A stretch of DNA of 64,000 nt from JBDIBA01 sp039812705 (lineage in GTDB: Bacteria > Actinomycetota > Acidimicrobiia > Acidimicrobiales > JBBSGY01), in assembly GCA_039812705.1 (NCBI GenBank), contig JBDIBA010000001.1, positions 1 to 64,000 of the forward strand, written 5' to 3'. Of this stretch, positions 42,353 through 51,754 are shown piece after piece. Under the pieces are notes generated by a model, which saw only the letters and a program-made list of their open reading frames with translations, ran no database searches and had not been told where the DNA came from. A program made the position numbers and the translations under genes. The first letter of the stretch is position 1. Each line of letters begins with the position of its first letter.

Positions 42353-42387
42353 CGGCAAGAATCGCTAAAAAGGGATCGGCTGAGTAA

Positions 42388-43362
42388 ATGGAACTCGTGT
42401 CAAAACGTCGCTTGCGCCTCTATGCAGGCAGGGCGACTCAAGAACTGGCTGCAGAAATTGCTGAGCTGCTCGATGATGAGTTGCGATCCGTAAAGCTGGT
42501 CGATTTCGCCAGCGGTGAGACGTACTGCAGGTTTGAAGAGTCGGTTCGAGACACAGATGTGTTCGTCATTCAGAGCCACGTCGCGCCGGTGAATGACGCC
42601 ATCATGGAACAGCTGATCATGATTGACGCTGCAAAGCGTGCGTCGGCCAAGCGCATCACTGCGGTGTGTCCTTACTTTGGTTACGGCAGGCAGGACCGCA
42701 AGGCGCTCAGCCGCGAACCGATTACCGCAAAACTGATTGCAGACCTTTTTGGTGCGGCGGGTGTCGACCGCGTTATCGGTGTTGACCTTCACTCCGGTCA
42801 GATTCAGGGTTTCTTTGACGTACCTTTCGACCACCTAACTGCATTCCCCGTGCTTGAGGATTACGTCGCTCGAAACATCGACAGCGCAAACCTGGTCGTC
42901 GTTGCGCCCGATGCGGGGCGAGTCAAGACCGCTGAACGCTTTGCTCACCGCATCGGAGCCGACATTGCATTTGCGCACAAGCGTCGCTCGCGTGAGCAGG
43001 CTCACCAGGTTGAAGTCGATGAGGTCATTGGCGAGGTCGAGGGTCGCCATTGCGTGATCATCGACGACATGATCGACACCGCTGGCACAGTTTGTGCTGC
43101 GGCCGATTTGCTCAAGCGCCGCGGTGCCTCCGACTGCTGGATCATGGCTACTCATGGCATCTTGTCCGGACCCGCGGTTGACCGGTTGAAGAACGCGCCG
43201 ATCTCAAAGCTGGTCATCACCAACTCGGTGCCACTGCCCAAGGACCGGCAGTTCGACAAGCTTGAAGTGGTCTCGGTGGCGGGCGTTTTGGCCTCGGCTA
43301 TCGAGTCGGTTTTCGAAGGTTCGTCGGTTTCAGATCTTTTTCAGGGTGAAAACCAGCTTTAG
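42388..43362 (+). CDS. prs: Ribose-phosphate pyrophosphokinase
   Basis: Prs makes PRPP from ribose 5-phosphate and ATP for purine, pyrimidine, His and Trp synthesis. The 324-residue protein has YFGYGRQDRKALSREPITAK (ATP/flexible loop region), DLHSGQIQGFFD, VVAPDAGRVK and the PRPP loop VIIDDMIDTAGT. The length is standard. Downstream, a stem CCGAAACC/GGTTTTCGG (about 43378-43405) could be a weak terminator before the NlpC/P60 gene. Confidence 0.97.
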   Translation: MELVSKRRLRLYAGRATQELAAEIAELLDDELRSVKLVDFASGETYCRFEESVRDTDVFVIQSHVAPVNDAIMEQLIMIDAAKRASAKRITAVCPYFGYGRQDRKALSREPITAKLIADLFGAAGVDRVIGVDLHSGQIQGFFDVPFDHLTAFPVLEDYVARNIDSANLVVVAPDAGRVKTAERFAHRIGADIAFAHKRRSREQAHQVEVDEVIGEVEGRHCVIIDDMIDTAGTVCAAADLLKRRGASDCWIMATHGILSGPAVDRLKNAPISKLVITNSVPLPKDRQFDKLEVVSVAGVLASAIESVFEGSSVSDLFQGENQL

Positions 43363-43443
43363 TTCAAAAAACGGCAACCGAAACCTCACAAAGAGTGGTT
43401 TTCGGCCGATCAAAAACGAACTCGTCTTTGCCTGGGGGATCAG

Positions 43444-44676
43444 TTGGCATTTCGTAGTTCGCAATTCCGTGCAAGGTTCGCCCGTCTAGCCGCAGTGGCC
43501 GCGATGGTTGTCGCCGGTCTTGGCATGCAGGCAGCAACACCGGCTCCTTCTGTGGCTAACGGCCCTTACAACATTGAGGGTCAAACCTGGTTGGCTAACT
43601 CTTCGGGCGAAGTGGTTCGCCTGAGTGGTGCCCCCAACCACGGCAGCCTCAAGGGTGTGCCCCTCAACCGACCAATTGTCGGGATGACTCCGACCAGGTC
43701 GGGAAATGGCTACTGGATGGTGGCCACCGACGGCGGTGTGTTCAGCTTTGGCGACGCAGCCTTCTATGGCTCCACCGGAAACATCCGCTTGAACCAGCCA
43801 ATCATTGCAATGGCGCAAACCAAGTCCGGAGACGGTTACTGGTTGATTGCCTCTGACGGCGGAATCTTCAGCTACGGCGATGCCCGTTTCTACGGCTCCA
43901 CCGGAAACATCCGCTTGAACAAGCCGATTGTTGCAATGACTCCGACGCCATCGGGCAACGGTTACTGGCTCGTTGCATCAGACGGCGGTGTGTTCAGCTT
44001 TGGTGACGCAGCCTTCTATGGCTCCACCGGAAACATTCGACTCATTCAGCCGATCGTTTCGATGGCACCGACGCCATCAGGAAAGGGCTACTGGTTGGCA
44101 GCAGCCGATGGCGGCATCTTCGCCTTCGGCGATGCTGGCTTCTTCGGTTCGGCCGGTGGCAGCCCAACGGCGAACTTCGTCCAAGTCGTTGCCAAAAGTG
44201 ACGGTCGCGGTTACTGGCTGGTTCGCAAGGGCGGCGACACGCTTTCCTATGGAACCGCAACAAGTGGATCGCGTCCTCCGGTTGCTCAGGTGTTCAAGCC
44301 CGGCAACCGTGGCGAGATTGCAGTTGACTACGCCATTCGTCGACTTGGAACCCCATATGTCTGGGGCGGCAACGGTCCGAACGGTTACGACTGCAGTGGT
44401 TTGACATCGCAAGCTTGGAAGTCTGCGGGCAGTGGCATTCCTCGCGTTGCCAATGACCAATACAACTTTGGCACCCGCATTCCGCTTGACCAGCTGCGCC
44501 CGGGCGACCTGTTGTTCTGGGGTCCGGACCGCGCCAACTCGCGTTCGATTGACCACGTTGGAATGTATGTCGGCGGTGGCTGGGCCATTAACTCCAGCTC
44601 CGGCGGAGTCTCTATGCGCAGCGTTCCGGGAACGTCGGGTTGGATGTTCCCGTACGGAGTTCGACCGGCTTCCTGA
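43444..44676 (+). CDS. Secreted NlpC/P60 cell-wall hydrolase with four tandem repeats
   Basis: A signal peptide (FRARFARLAAVAAMVVAGLG, cleavage near PSVANG) leads to four 42-residue repeats of the form SGxGYWLxAxDGGxFSxGDA followed by FYGSTGNIRLN, which probably form a beta-propeller-like wall-binding module. A C-terminal NlpC/P60 domain has catalytic Cys317 (NGYDCSGL) and His371 (DHVGMYVG). It cleaves peptidoglycan stem peptides. TTG 43444 is the likely start, with GGGGGA 4-5 nt upstream. It lies between prs and rplY, where such hydrolases are not always found. The repeats are nearly identical in DNA over parts, so recent duplication or gene conversion is likely. Confidence 0.93.
   Translation: MAFRSSQFRARFARLAAVAAMVVAGLGMQAATPAPSVANGPYNIEGQTWLANSSGEVVRLSGAPNHGSLKGVPLNRPIVGMTPTRSGNGYWMVATDGGVFSFGDAAFYGSTGNIRLNQPIIAMAQTKSGDGYWLIASDGGIFSYGDARFYGSTGNIRLNKPIVAMTPTPSGNGYWLVASDGGVFSFGDAAFYGSTGNIRLIQPIVSMAPTPSGKGYWLAAADGGIFAFGDAGFFGSAGGSPTANFVQVVAKSDGRGYWLVRKGGDTLSYGTATSGSRPPVAQVFKPGNRGEIAVDYAIRRLGTPYVWGGNGPNGYDCSGLTSQAWKSAGSGIPRVANDQYNFGTRIPLDQLRPGDLLFWGPDRANSRSIDHVGMYVGGGWAINSSSGGVSMRSVPGTSGWMFPYGVRPAS
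43693..44196 (+). repeat. Four tandem 126-nt repeats in the NlpC/P60 gene
   Basis: Units run 43693-43818, 43819-43944, 43945-44070 and 44071-44196, with a degenerate half unit after that. TTCTATGGCTCCACCGGAAA recurs exactly or with one change at 126-nt spacing in the first three (43762, 43888, 44014). Confidence 0.92.
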
Positions 44677-44733
44677 GGGTTCTCTCGCAGACTCGACCAG
44701 CAGGGGAGTGAACTTCACCTAGAATCACCCCCC

Positions 44734-45411
44734 ATGGCTGAAGTCGCTCTCTCTGCAAACCTCCGTAAGAACCCTGGCAGCTCGAACTCTCGACGCCTTC
44801 GCACCTCCGGTCAAATCCCCGGAGTCGTCTACGGACACGGTATCGATCCGACTTCGGTAAGCGTCGAAGCAAAGTCTTTGCGCCTTGCTCTCAACACAGA
44901 CGCGGGTCTCAATGCGCTGATCAACCTTGACGTTGAGGGCAAGAAGCACCTCACCTTGGCGCGCAGCGTGCAGCTTCACCCCGTCCGCAACACCGTTTCC
45001 CACGTTGACTTTCAAGTGGTCAGCCGCAACGAAGTGATGACCGTTGAAGTCCCGTTTGCCTTTATTGGTGAAGCAGACGAGCTTCGCAAGGCCGGCGGCA
45101 TCCTCGAACACGTTCTCAACACGCTCACCGTTTCGGCGACGCCAACCAACATTCCTGCGCACATCGAAATCGACGTCACCAACGTCAACATCGACGACAG
45201 CATTCGCGTCAATGACATCAAGCTTCCTAACGGTGTCACCACCGAAGTCGATCCCGAAGAAGCCATTGTCATCGGAAAGATCACTCCCAAGGAAGAGTCC
45301 CTTGAGGCCGCTTCCGGCGAGGGTGAAGCCGCCGAGGGTGAACAAGGTTCAGGCGAGGGTGCGGGCGAAGAGGCTTCAGCCGACGCCGAAGCCGAGAACA
45401 AAGAGGGTTAA
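44734..45411 (+). CDS. rplY: 50S ribosomal protein L25/general stress protein Ctc
   Basis: The 225-residue protein has the L25 5S-rRNA-binding domain (SSNSRRLRTSGQIPGVVYGHG) followed by the TL5/CTC C-terminal domain. A Glu/Gly/Ala-rich acidic tail of about 40 residues is an actinobacterial feature. It binds 5S rRNA in the central protuberance. It is followed directly by pth with 3 nt between stop and candidate start, and the pair is co-transcribed in most bacteria. ATG 44734 is clear. Confidence 0.95.
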   Translation: MAEVALSANLRKNPGSSNSRRLRTSGQIPGVVYGHGIDPTSVSVEAKSLRLALNTDAGLNALINLDVEGKKHLTLARSVQLHPVRNTVSHVDFQVVSRNEVMTVEVPFAFIGEADELRKAGGILEHVLNTLTVSATPTNIPAHIEIDVTNVNIDDSIRVNDIKLPNGVTTEVDPEEAIVIGKITPKEESLEAASGEGEAAEGEQGSGEGAGEEASADAEAENKEG

Positions 45412-45414
45412 GCC

Positions 45415-46041
45415 CTGCCTGCTTTTGGTCGCGGCAGGTCAAAGAAAGATCTGCCGACCAAGAAATCCGGAACGCCAGCAGACCTCTTGGTCGTCGGCCT
45501 TGGCAATCCAGGCGCTGAGTACGACGGCACACGTCACAATGCCGGCCTTGACTGCGTTTCCCACATTGCCGCCGAGCGCGGGGTCAACCTGCGTTCTGCA
45601 ATGGGCAAGGCGTTGTGGGGTCAAACCCGCATCGGCGAAAAGCTTTTGGCGTTGGGAATCCCGGGCGTCTTCATGAACCTTTCAGGCGAGTCCGTTGCGC
45701 CACTTGTTCGTCGCTACGGCATCGAGAGCCTTGAAAACCTTGTGATCATTCACGATGAGCTTGATCTGCCAACCGGTTCGATTCAGGTGAAGTTGGGCGG
45801 CGGCCTGGCGGGTCACAACGGTCTGAAATCCATCAAGCACCACTTGAAGGACGATGGCTTTGCGCGAATCCGCATTGGCATTGATCGTCCCGATGGCCGT
45901 CAGCCGGTAAGTGACTATGTGCTTCGTCGTCCAACGGGCGACCAACGTGAGTTGCTTGACGCGGGCATTGCGCGGGCCGCCGAGTGCGTTGAGGACATCT
46001 TGATGCACGGACTTACAACGGCAATGAATCGCTACAACTGA
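45415..46041 (+). CDS. pth: Peptidyl-tRNA hydrolase
   Basis: Pth frees stalled peptidyl-tRNAs. The motifs are LLVVGLGNPGAEYDGTRHNA (His/Asn active site), VFMNLSGESVAP, IIHDELDLPTG and GGLAGHNGLKSI. The frame has no ATG or GTG start. TTG 45487 would start inside the first beta strand. CTG 45415 lies 7 nt after GAGGG and gives PAFGRGRSKKDLP before the fold, a normal N-terminal lead for this group, so I favour it. It follows the rplY stop by 3 nt, in the same frame. A second CTG (about 45451) is also possible. Confidence 0.93.
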   Translation: MPAFGRGRSKKDLPTKKSGTPADLLVVGLGNPGAEYDGTRHNAGLDCVSHIAAERGVNLRSAMGKALWGQTRIGEKLLALGIPGVFMNLSGESVAPLVRRYGIESLENLVIIHDELDLPTGSIQVKLGGGLAGHNGLKSIKHHLKDDGFARIRIGIDRPDGRQPVSDYVLRRPTGDQRELLDAGIARAAECVEDILMHGLTTAMNRYN

Positions 46042-46081
46042 CTTGGGTCGATAGGTCTTTTCGTTCACTACTGTTGAACAA

Positions 46082-49000
46082 GTGCTAACTGCGCTCCCAC
46101 CTTTGTTGCGATCTCAAGAGTCGCTGATGTCGATCCTTGGCGCACCTTCGCGCGCTGTTGCCGTTCCAGATGCGGTTCGTGCGTTCTTCCTCGCCGGGTT
46201 GAACCATCTCAGTGCTCCACCCGTGACACTTGTTGTTGTTGCAACGACAAATGACGCACAGAAATTGGTCAACGACCTTGGCGTGTGGCTCGGTGAAGAA
46301 AGTGTGTCGTTGTTTCCAGCATGGGAAACACTGCCTTTTGAACGAGTAAGCCCGGCAGTCGAGACAATGGGCGAACGTCAACGTGTTCTCTGGAAACTCA
46401 AGTCAATCGCTGATGACACAGGTGCGAATGACAAAGCCCAGCAGAGTCGCCACGTAATTGTTGCGCCCATTAAATCGTTGCTGCAATTGCTTGGACCTGA
46501 CAACGCGGCGAGCGACCCGGTGTGTGTTCGCAAGGGTGACACGGTTGACCCCATGAAGCTTGTTGAACGTCTTGTTTCGGCTGGATACCGACGTGACTAC
46601 CAAGTTGAACACCGCGGAGACGTTGCAGTGCGCGGTTCCATTGTTGACGTGTTTGGTTCGACAGCAGACGCACCCGTGCGCATTGACTTGTGGGGCGACG
46701 AAGTGGACCGCTTGAGCGAGTTCGCGATTGCCGACCAGCGTTCGACCAACGATGTTGATTCTGTTGAGTTGTTCCCTTGTCGCGAAGTGCTTCCCACGCA
46801 AGACACCAAGAGCCGCGCTCAACAACTAAGTCGCCTAGAGCCGTGGGGTCGCGAGCAATGGGAAAAGCTCAGCGAAGGCCAGCTGTTTGAAGGCATGGAG
46901 TCTTGGCTGCCGTGGATTTCTGTGCGTGAGCGAGTGCTAACGGACTTATTGCCTCGCGATTCGCAGATCTTGTTGGTTGAGCCGCGCCGCATGCGTGACC
47001 GCGCAAGCGAGTTGCAAGACGAAGAACGCGCGCTGGCCGAAACGTTGGCGTCAACGTGGAGTGCGCGAAAGGAGGGCGAAGACCCGTTCCCGCACTTACA
47101 TGTGGACTTTGAGCGCCTGCTGGAAGCGACTCCGGCAAGTGTGCGTTTTCTGACTTCGGTTCCAGAGAGCCCAGACACGCCGTCTGTTGATGCGCGTGGT
47201 TGGGGTGACATCGCCGGCGACGGAGCGCGCGTGGCCAAGTCGATCACTGAACTTGTTGATGATGGCTATCGAGTTGTGCTGACCGCTGAGACGCCGTCAA
47301 GTGCGCAACGCATGTCGCACGCGTTGTCTGAACAAGGCGTTACAGCACCGGTGGCACTTGATGCACAGGACCACGATGCTCACTGGGCTCGGGAATCCGG
47401 CGCCCATGTCGTTGTTGCCAGTCTCGAAAAAGGTTTCGTGTTCGCGCCCGCAAAGTTGGCGGTCCTTAGTGAAGCCGATGTCAACGGGCGCCGCCGGTCG
47501 CACCGCAAGCCAAAGGCTCGTTCGCGCGCCATGGAAGGCTTTTTCGATCAGCTTCAACCTGGCGATTACGTCGTGCACCACGTTCACGGTGTCGGCAAGT
47601 ACGTCGGCATGGTCAAGAGAAACCTTGGTGGCGCCGAACGCGACTACTTGATGCTTGAGTACAAGGGCAACGACCGCTTATACGTGCCATCGGACCAGAT
47701 TGATGCCATTCGTCCGTACACGGGCGGCGAGACGCCAACGCTTAACAAGATGGGCGGTTCGGACTTTGGCCGGACCAAGTCACGGGTGCAACAGGCCGTT
47801 CGGGAAATCGCCCAAGAACTTGTGGTGTTGTACCAACGCCGAACGCATTCTCCCGGTCATGCGTTTGGCGCCGATACGCCGTGGCAACGCGAGCTCGAAG
47901 AGAACTTCCCGTTCACTGAAACCACAGACCAGCTGAAGGCCATTGAAGAAGTGAAGGACGACATGGAGCGCGAAGTTCCAATGGATCGTTTGGTCTGCGG
48001 CGATGTTGGTTTCGGCAAGACCGAAGTTGCCATCAGGGCTGCGTTCAAGGCAGTGCAAGACAACAAGCAAGTTGCCGTTCTTGTTCCAACGACGTTGTTA
48101 GCCCAGCAGCACTTCCAGACGTTTAGCGACCGCTTTGCGGGCTATCCGGTCAGGGTTGAAGTGTTGAGCCGCTTCTTGACGAGCGCGCAGCAGAAGCGCG
48201 TCATCAAAGAGATTGCCGACGGCGAAGTTGATGTTGTCATTGGCACGCACAAACTGCTCAGCGACAAGATCGCGTTTCCACGTTTGGGTTTGCTTGTGGT
48301 CGACGAGGAACAGCGTTTCGGCGTTACGCACAAAGAAGCCATCAAACAACTACAGAATCAGGTTGACGTCTTGACCCTGTCGGCTACGCCGATTCCGCGC
48401 ACGCTCGAGATGAGCCTTACGGGTATTCGCGACCTAACCATTCTCAACACTCCGCCAGCTGAACGTCAGCCGATTCTCACCTATGTCGGTGAAGCCAATG
48501 ACCAAGCGGTTAGCGAAGCAATTCGGCGCGAGCTGCTTCGCGAAGGTCAGGTGTTTTACATCCACAACCGGGTGCACGACATCGACCGCAAGGCCGCCGA
48601 GATTCGCGAGCTCGTGCCCGAGGCTCGTGTTGCAATTGCACACGGCCAGATGGACGAAGGCTCCCTTGAACAGATCATCTATGACTTCTGGGAAAACAAG
48701 TACGACGTGTTGGTTTCTACGACGATTGTCGAATCGGGTATCGACATGCCGACGGTGAACACACTCGTTGTGGATCGCGCCGACAGGCTTGGCCTTGGTC
48801 AGTTGCACCAGCTGCGTGGCCGTGTTGGTCGTTCCGGCCAGCGTGCCTACGCGTACCTGTTCTATCCCCCCGATGTTTCGCTGAGCGAACAGGCCTATGA
48901 GCGTCTCAAGACCATTGGCGAAAACACTGCTCTTGGGTCGGGCTTCAAGATTGCAATGCGTGACCTTGAAATTCGCGGCGCCGGAAACCTTCTCGGCGGA

Positions 49001-49594
49001 ACCCAAAGCGGGCACATTGCTGCCGTTGGCTACGACCTCTACGTTCAGATGGTGTCCGAAGCCGTGGCAGAGCTGAAGGGCGAACCAATTCGAGAGCCCG
49101 CCGAAATCAAACTTGAAGTGCCGGTCAACGCCAACTTGTCAGACGAGTACATCGGTCGCGAAGACCTGCGTTTGGAGGCGTATAAGCGATTGGCCACAGT
49201 CACAAGTGACAGCGAGGTTGATGACATTCGTCGCGAATGGCTTGACCGCTATGGTCCCATTCCTCAAGAAGCAGAGGCGCTGCTTGAGGTTGCTGCACTG
49301 CGTGCTGAATGCGTACGCACCGGCGTTCGTGAAGTCTCTGTTAGTCGTGATGTTGCTCGCATCTCGCCTCTGCAGCTCAAGGCCAGTGCATCCATTCGCT
49401 TGAAGCGGGTCTATCCAAATGCAGTAGAGAAACAAGACCTTGAGCAGATTCAAGTGCCGTTGCCTCGCAAGTCCGCCGTGCGATTTGGCACGAAGAAGCC
49501 AGACGAGAAGGAAGCAGAATCGATTGTTGTCATGTTGACTCGGTTCTTGCGTGACATGGTTCCGGTTGAAGGCGTTGAGGGAGCGGCATCGTGA
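46082..49594 (+). CDS. mfd: Transcription-repair coupling factor
   Basis: Mfd removes stalled RNA polymerase and recruits UvrA. The 1,170-residue protein has a UvrB-like N-terminal module ([16 protein letters not shown]), an RNA-polymerase-interaction domain ([19 protein letters not shown]), and the RecG-like translocase with [11 protein letters not shown] (Walker A), [10 protein letters not shown] (DExx) and [16 protein letters not shown] (motif VI). A C-terminal TRCF domain ([19 protein letters not shown]) is present. GTG 46082 is the likely start. Its stop overlaps the mazG start (GTGA). Confidence 0.97.
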   Translation: MLTALPPLLRSQESLMSILGAPSRAVAVPDAVRAFFLAGLNHLSAPPVTLVVVATTNDAQKLVNDLGVWLGEESVSLFPAWETLPFERVSPAVETMGERQRVLWKLKSIADDTGANDKAQQSRHVIVAPIKSLLQLLGPDNAASDPVCVRKGDTVDPMKLVERLVSAGYRRDYQVEHRGDVAVRGSIVDVFGSTADAPVRIDLWGDEVDRLSEFAIADQRSTNDVDSVELFPCREVLPTQDTKSRAQQLSRLEPWGREQWEKLSEGQLFEGMESWLPWISVRERVLTDLLPRDSQILLVEPRRMRDRASELQDEERALAETLASTWSARKEGEDPFPHLHVDFERLLEATPASVRFLTSVPESPDTPSVDARGWGDIAGDGARVAKSITELVDDGYRVVLTAETPSSAQRMSHALSEQGVTAPVALDAQDHDAHWARESGAHVVVASLEKGFVFAPAKLAVLSEADVNGRRRSHRKPKARSRAMEGFFDQLQPGDYVVHHVHGVGKYVGMVKRNLGGAERDYLMLEYKGNDRLYVPSDQIDAIRPYTGGETPTLNKMGGSDFGRTKSRVQQAVREIAQELVVLYQRRTHSPGHAFGADTPWQRELEENFPFTETTDQLKAIEEVKDDMEREVPMDRLVCGDVGFGKTEVAIRAAFKAVQDNKQVAVLVPTTLLAQQHFQTFSDRFAGYPVRVEVLSRFLTSAQQKRVIKEIADGEVDVVIGTHKLLSDKIAFPRLGLLVVDEEQRFGVTHKEAIKQLQNQVDVLTLSATPIPRTLEMSLTGIRDLTILNTPPAERQPILTYVGEANDQAVSEAIRRELLREGQVFYIHNRVHDIDRKAAEIRELVPEARVAIAHGQMDEGSLEQIIYDFWENKYDVLVSTTIVESGIDMPTVNTLVVDRADRLGLGQLHQLRGRVGRSGQRAYAYLFYPPDVSLSEQAYERLKTIGENTALGSGFKIAMRDLEIRGAGNLLGGTQSGHIAAVGYDLYVQMVSEAVAELKGEPIREPAEIKLEVPVNANLSDEYIGREDLRLEAYKRLATVTSDSEVDDIRREWLDRYGPIPQEAEALLEVAALRAECVRTGVREVSVSRDVARISPLQLKASASIRLKRVYPNAVEKQDLEQIQVPLPRKSAVRFGTKKPDEKEAESIVVMLTRFLRDMVPVEGVEGAAS

Positions 49595-50865
49595 CAAACA
49601 AAGCGACAATTGTTGTGGTGGGTCTTGGTCCTGCCGACCGCGACCTAATAACCAAGTCCGCACACGATGCATTGGCTGGCGATCATGTCTATCTGCGAAC
49701 CCGCAAGCATCCAGCGGCGCAACCATTTACAAACGCCGTCAGCTTTGACGATGTGTATGACTCTGCCGAGCGCATCGAAGACGTTTACCCCGAGATCGTT
49801 GAACGCCTAGTTGCGGCTGCTCAAGAACACGGTCGCATTGTCTATGCCGTGCCTGGTTCTCCGTTGGTTGCAGAAGCAACCGTCGTGGGGTTGCGCGCGA
49901 GGTCCGACGTCGACGTCTCGATCATTGCTGCGTTGTCGTTCCTTGACCTGTGTTGGCAGGAGCTTGGTGTTGACCCGCTTGATGTTTCGCCGCGCATTGT
50001 CGATGGGCGCGCGTTTGCTGTCGAGGCCGCGGGGGAGCGCGGCCCAATGCTTGTTGCTCAATGCGATCAGCAATGGGTGCTGAGTGACATCAAGCTTGCT
50101 TACGAGAACGAAACTCCAGACACCGTGACTGTCTTGCAGCGCCTCGGCTCGCCCGATCAAGCCGTTTTCACGCTGCCCTGGGAAGATTTGGACCGCAGCG
50201 TTGAAGCCGACGAACGCACCAGCCTTTGGATTGAAAACGTTCCAAGTCCCGTTGCCATGGAGCTGTCTCGGCTCGATTCCGTTTCGCAAGAACTGCGTGT
50301 CAGGTGTCCCTGGGACGCCAAGCAGACGCACGCGAGTCTGTCCAAGCACTTGATTGAGGAAAGTTACGAAGCCGTTGAGGCCATGAACGGCGACGACGAT
50401 GATCACCTGATTGAAGAGTTGGGCGACGTGTTGTTTCAAGTGTTTGCTCACAGCACAATCGCAACTCAACAGGGTCGCTTTACCGTGGGCGACGTTGCTA
50501 AGGCCGTGACGGACAAGCTGGTCGAACGTCACCCTCACGTTTATGGCGATGAGTCCGCCGCAACTGCAGATGAAGTTGTGAAGAACTGGGAGGTCAACAA
50601 GATGTCCTCCAAGGGTCGCAGTAGTGCAATGGAAGGAATACCGGCCGACCTTCCGTCTTTGATGTATGCATCAAAAGTTCTTTCGCGCGCCAAGGCTGCG
50701 GGTTTTGTTGAATCCGCATCAACCGAATCGGCCCAGGAGTTGGGCGATGTGTTGTTGCGCCTAGTCGCCCAGGCAGCAGAAGCGGGACAAGACCCTGAAG
50801 TCGCACTGCGCATGGCGGTCGATCGCTATCGCGAAAGATTCTTGAGTTACGAACAACGCAAGTAG
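49591..50865 (+). CDS. mazG: MazG nucleotide pyrophosphohydrolase with N-terminal methylase-like domain (YabN type)
   Basis: The first 215 residues resemble the tetrapyrrole-methylase (SAM-dependent) domain (IVVVGLGPADRDLITKSA, YAVPGSPLVAEATVVGLRAR). Two MazG modules follow: one with CPWDAKQTHASLSKHLIEES and EELGDVLFQVFAH, and a second with AQELGDVLLRLVAQAAEAG. This is the YabN-like architecture, 424 residues. MazG cleaves (d)NTPs to the monophosphate and clears damaged nucleotides. The methylase domain's role is unclear. Coupling to mfd by a 4-nt overlap links two genome-maintenance functions. Confidence 0.92.
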   Translation: MTNKATIVVVGLGPADRDLITKSAHDALAGDHVYLRTRKHPAAQPFTNAVSFDDVYDSAERIEDVYPEIVERLVAAAQEHGRIVYAVPGSPLVAEATVVGLRARSDVDVSIIAALSFLDLCWQELGVDPLDVSPRIVDGRAFAVEAAGERGPMLVAQCDQQWVLSDIKLAYENETPDTVTVLQRLGSPDQAVFTLPWEDLDRSVEADERTSLWIENVPSPVAMELSRLDSVSQELRVRCPWDAKQTHASLSKHLIEESYEAVEAMNGDDDDHLIEELGDVLFQVFAHSTIATQQGRFTVGDVAKAVTDKLVERHPHVYGDESAATADEVVKNWEVNKMSSKGRSSAMEGIPADLPSLMYASKVLSRAKAAGFVESASTESAQELGDVLLRLVAQAAEAGQDPEVALRMAVDRYRERFLSYEQRK

Positions 50866-50924
50866 TCGATCAATGCCCGTTGTTTGCTGAATCGATTTTG
50901 CAATGGGTTTGTATCGTGTTGCTC

Positions 50925-51476
50925 ATGGATGTTTCAGAAGTATTGACTTTCCGACGCGTCCGCGACGCCGCAGATTTTGACGGTTTGCGCATTGCGGCCT
51001 TAGTGCCCGGACATCCTGGTCATCCAGTTCGTTGGTCATATGACAACGCGCCTTCATCTGTTCACATTGGCGCCTACTTGAAGGACGAGTTGATCGGCTG
51101 CGTCAGCAGCTACGACACGCGAGATCTCGATCCCGAGGCGCCGGCCTCGGTGCGCCTGCATTCAATGGCCATTGATGCATCGGTTCGCGGAATGGGATTG
51201 GGTCGCAAGCTGCTTGGCGAACTTGCCCGGGTGTTGCTTATCGAAGGTGGCGACTTTGAGATTCTTGAAGCCACCGCACGCGACTCGGCTGTCGGCTTTT
51301 ACAACCGGCTCGGTTTTGAGCTTGGACCCAAGGGTCGTTTCGAGTTCAAAGAGACCGGTTTCGCAGCAAACTGGATCCAAATCTCTCGTGAGAAAATGGC
51401 CAGCTGCTTGCTGAGCGACCCTCTCAAGGTTTCCAGGTCACAAGTTCGTCCTGCGTGGTTTCCAGCAAGCGCTTGA
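50925..51476 (+). CDS. GNAT-family N-acetyltransferase
   Basis: The acetyl-CoA motif A is VRGMGLGRKLLGELAR and motif B contains SAVGFYNRLGFEL. The 183-residue protein begins with TFRRVRDAADFDGLR. ATG 50925 is preferred; an earlier frame start at 50880 adds a poorly conserved hydrophobic stretch. The last 25 residues run into a region without family similarity. The acceptor substrate is unknown. It stands between mazG and the structured RNA locus. Confidence 0.85.
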   Translation: MDVSEVLTFRRVRDAADFDGLRIAALVPGHPGHPVRWSYDNAPSSVHIGAYLKDELIGCVSSYDTRDLDPEAPASVRLHSMAIDASVRGMGLGRKLLGELARVLLIEGGDFEILEATARDSAVGFYNRLGFELGPKGRFEFKETGFAANWIQISREKMASCLLSDPLKVSRSQVRPAWFPASA

Positions 51477-51551
51477 TCCCACCGGGGTCATTGCGGTCAC
51501 TATAGTTGGGGTTGGGTATCTACCCTTCGCGACTTCGCCGCATCTGCGGGC

Positions 51552-51650
51552 TGTCTGCACAACCTTCAGGTGGTTGTGGGCTGCAAACCCATAAAACAGG
51601 TACGCCCTGCCTTTGGCGGGCGGGGGTTCGAATCCCCGCGCAGTTAGCCA
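51552..51650 (+). tRNA. Aberrant tRNA-Cys(GCA)-like element with long variable arm
   Basis: TGTCTGC (51552-51558) pairs with GCAGTTA (51640-51646) with one T-T mismatch and one G-T pair, followed by G and CCA. A D-arm AACC-TTCAGGT-GGTT has the conserved GG. Anticodon stem GTGGG/CCCAT carries loop CTGCAAA (anticodon GCA, 51583-51585). A stable 8-bp variable-arm hairpin (51603-51622) abuts a 4-bp T-stem (GGGG/CCCC) with loop TTCGAAT. Oddities are the 10-nt linker 51593-51602, a 4-bp T-stem and non-U8. It may be an allo-tRNA-type or decayed tRNA, or chance. Confidence 0.35.
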
Positions 51651-51731
51651 CTCAGGCGTCGGACTTCGGTCAGTGGGTGGAGGGCCTTGCGGGTTCACGC
51701 CCCCGCCTGATGCCCATGACGCCTGAGTGGC
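51647..51731 (+). ncRNA. Candidate structured RNA: three-way junction with 14-bp closing stem
   Basis: GCCACTCAGGCGTC (51647-51660) is perfectly complementary to GACGCCTGAGTGGC (51718-51731). Inside, GAC-TTCG-GTC (51662-51671) forms a C(UUCG)G tetraloop hairpin. A longer arm pairs TGGGTG (51674-51679) with TGCCCA (51711-51716) and GCGGG (51689-51693) with CCCGC (51702-51706). Only 1-2 nt link the three helices. It overlaps the CCA end of the tRNA-like element and ends 23 nt before the SPFH gene, so it could be a leader regulator or a free RNA. It matches no RNA family I know. Confidence 0.5.
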
Positions 51732-51754
51732 AGCTGCAATGCCAAACTTCGCCA

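Noticed and set aside
51558..51578. tRNA-Leu(CAG) or tRNA-Sec reading of the CACAACC-TTCAGGT-GGTTGTG hairpin
   Set aside because: The loop matches a Leu CAG anticodon loop, but no matching acceptor or D-arm lies upstream, and Sec would need TCA in the anticodon position. It fits better as the D-arm of the GCA element.
51647..51731. Hammerhead ribozyme, cobalamin, TPP or fluoride riboswitch
   Set aside because: The core signature bases of these RNAs are absent.
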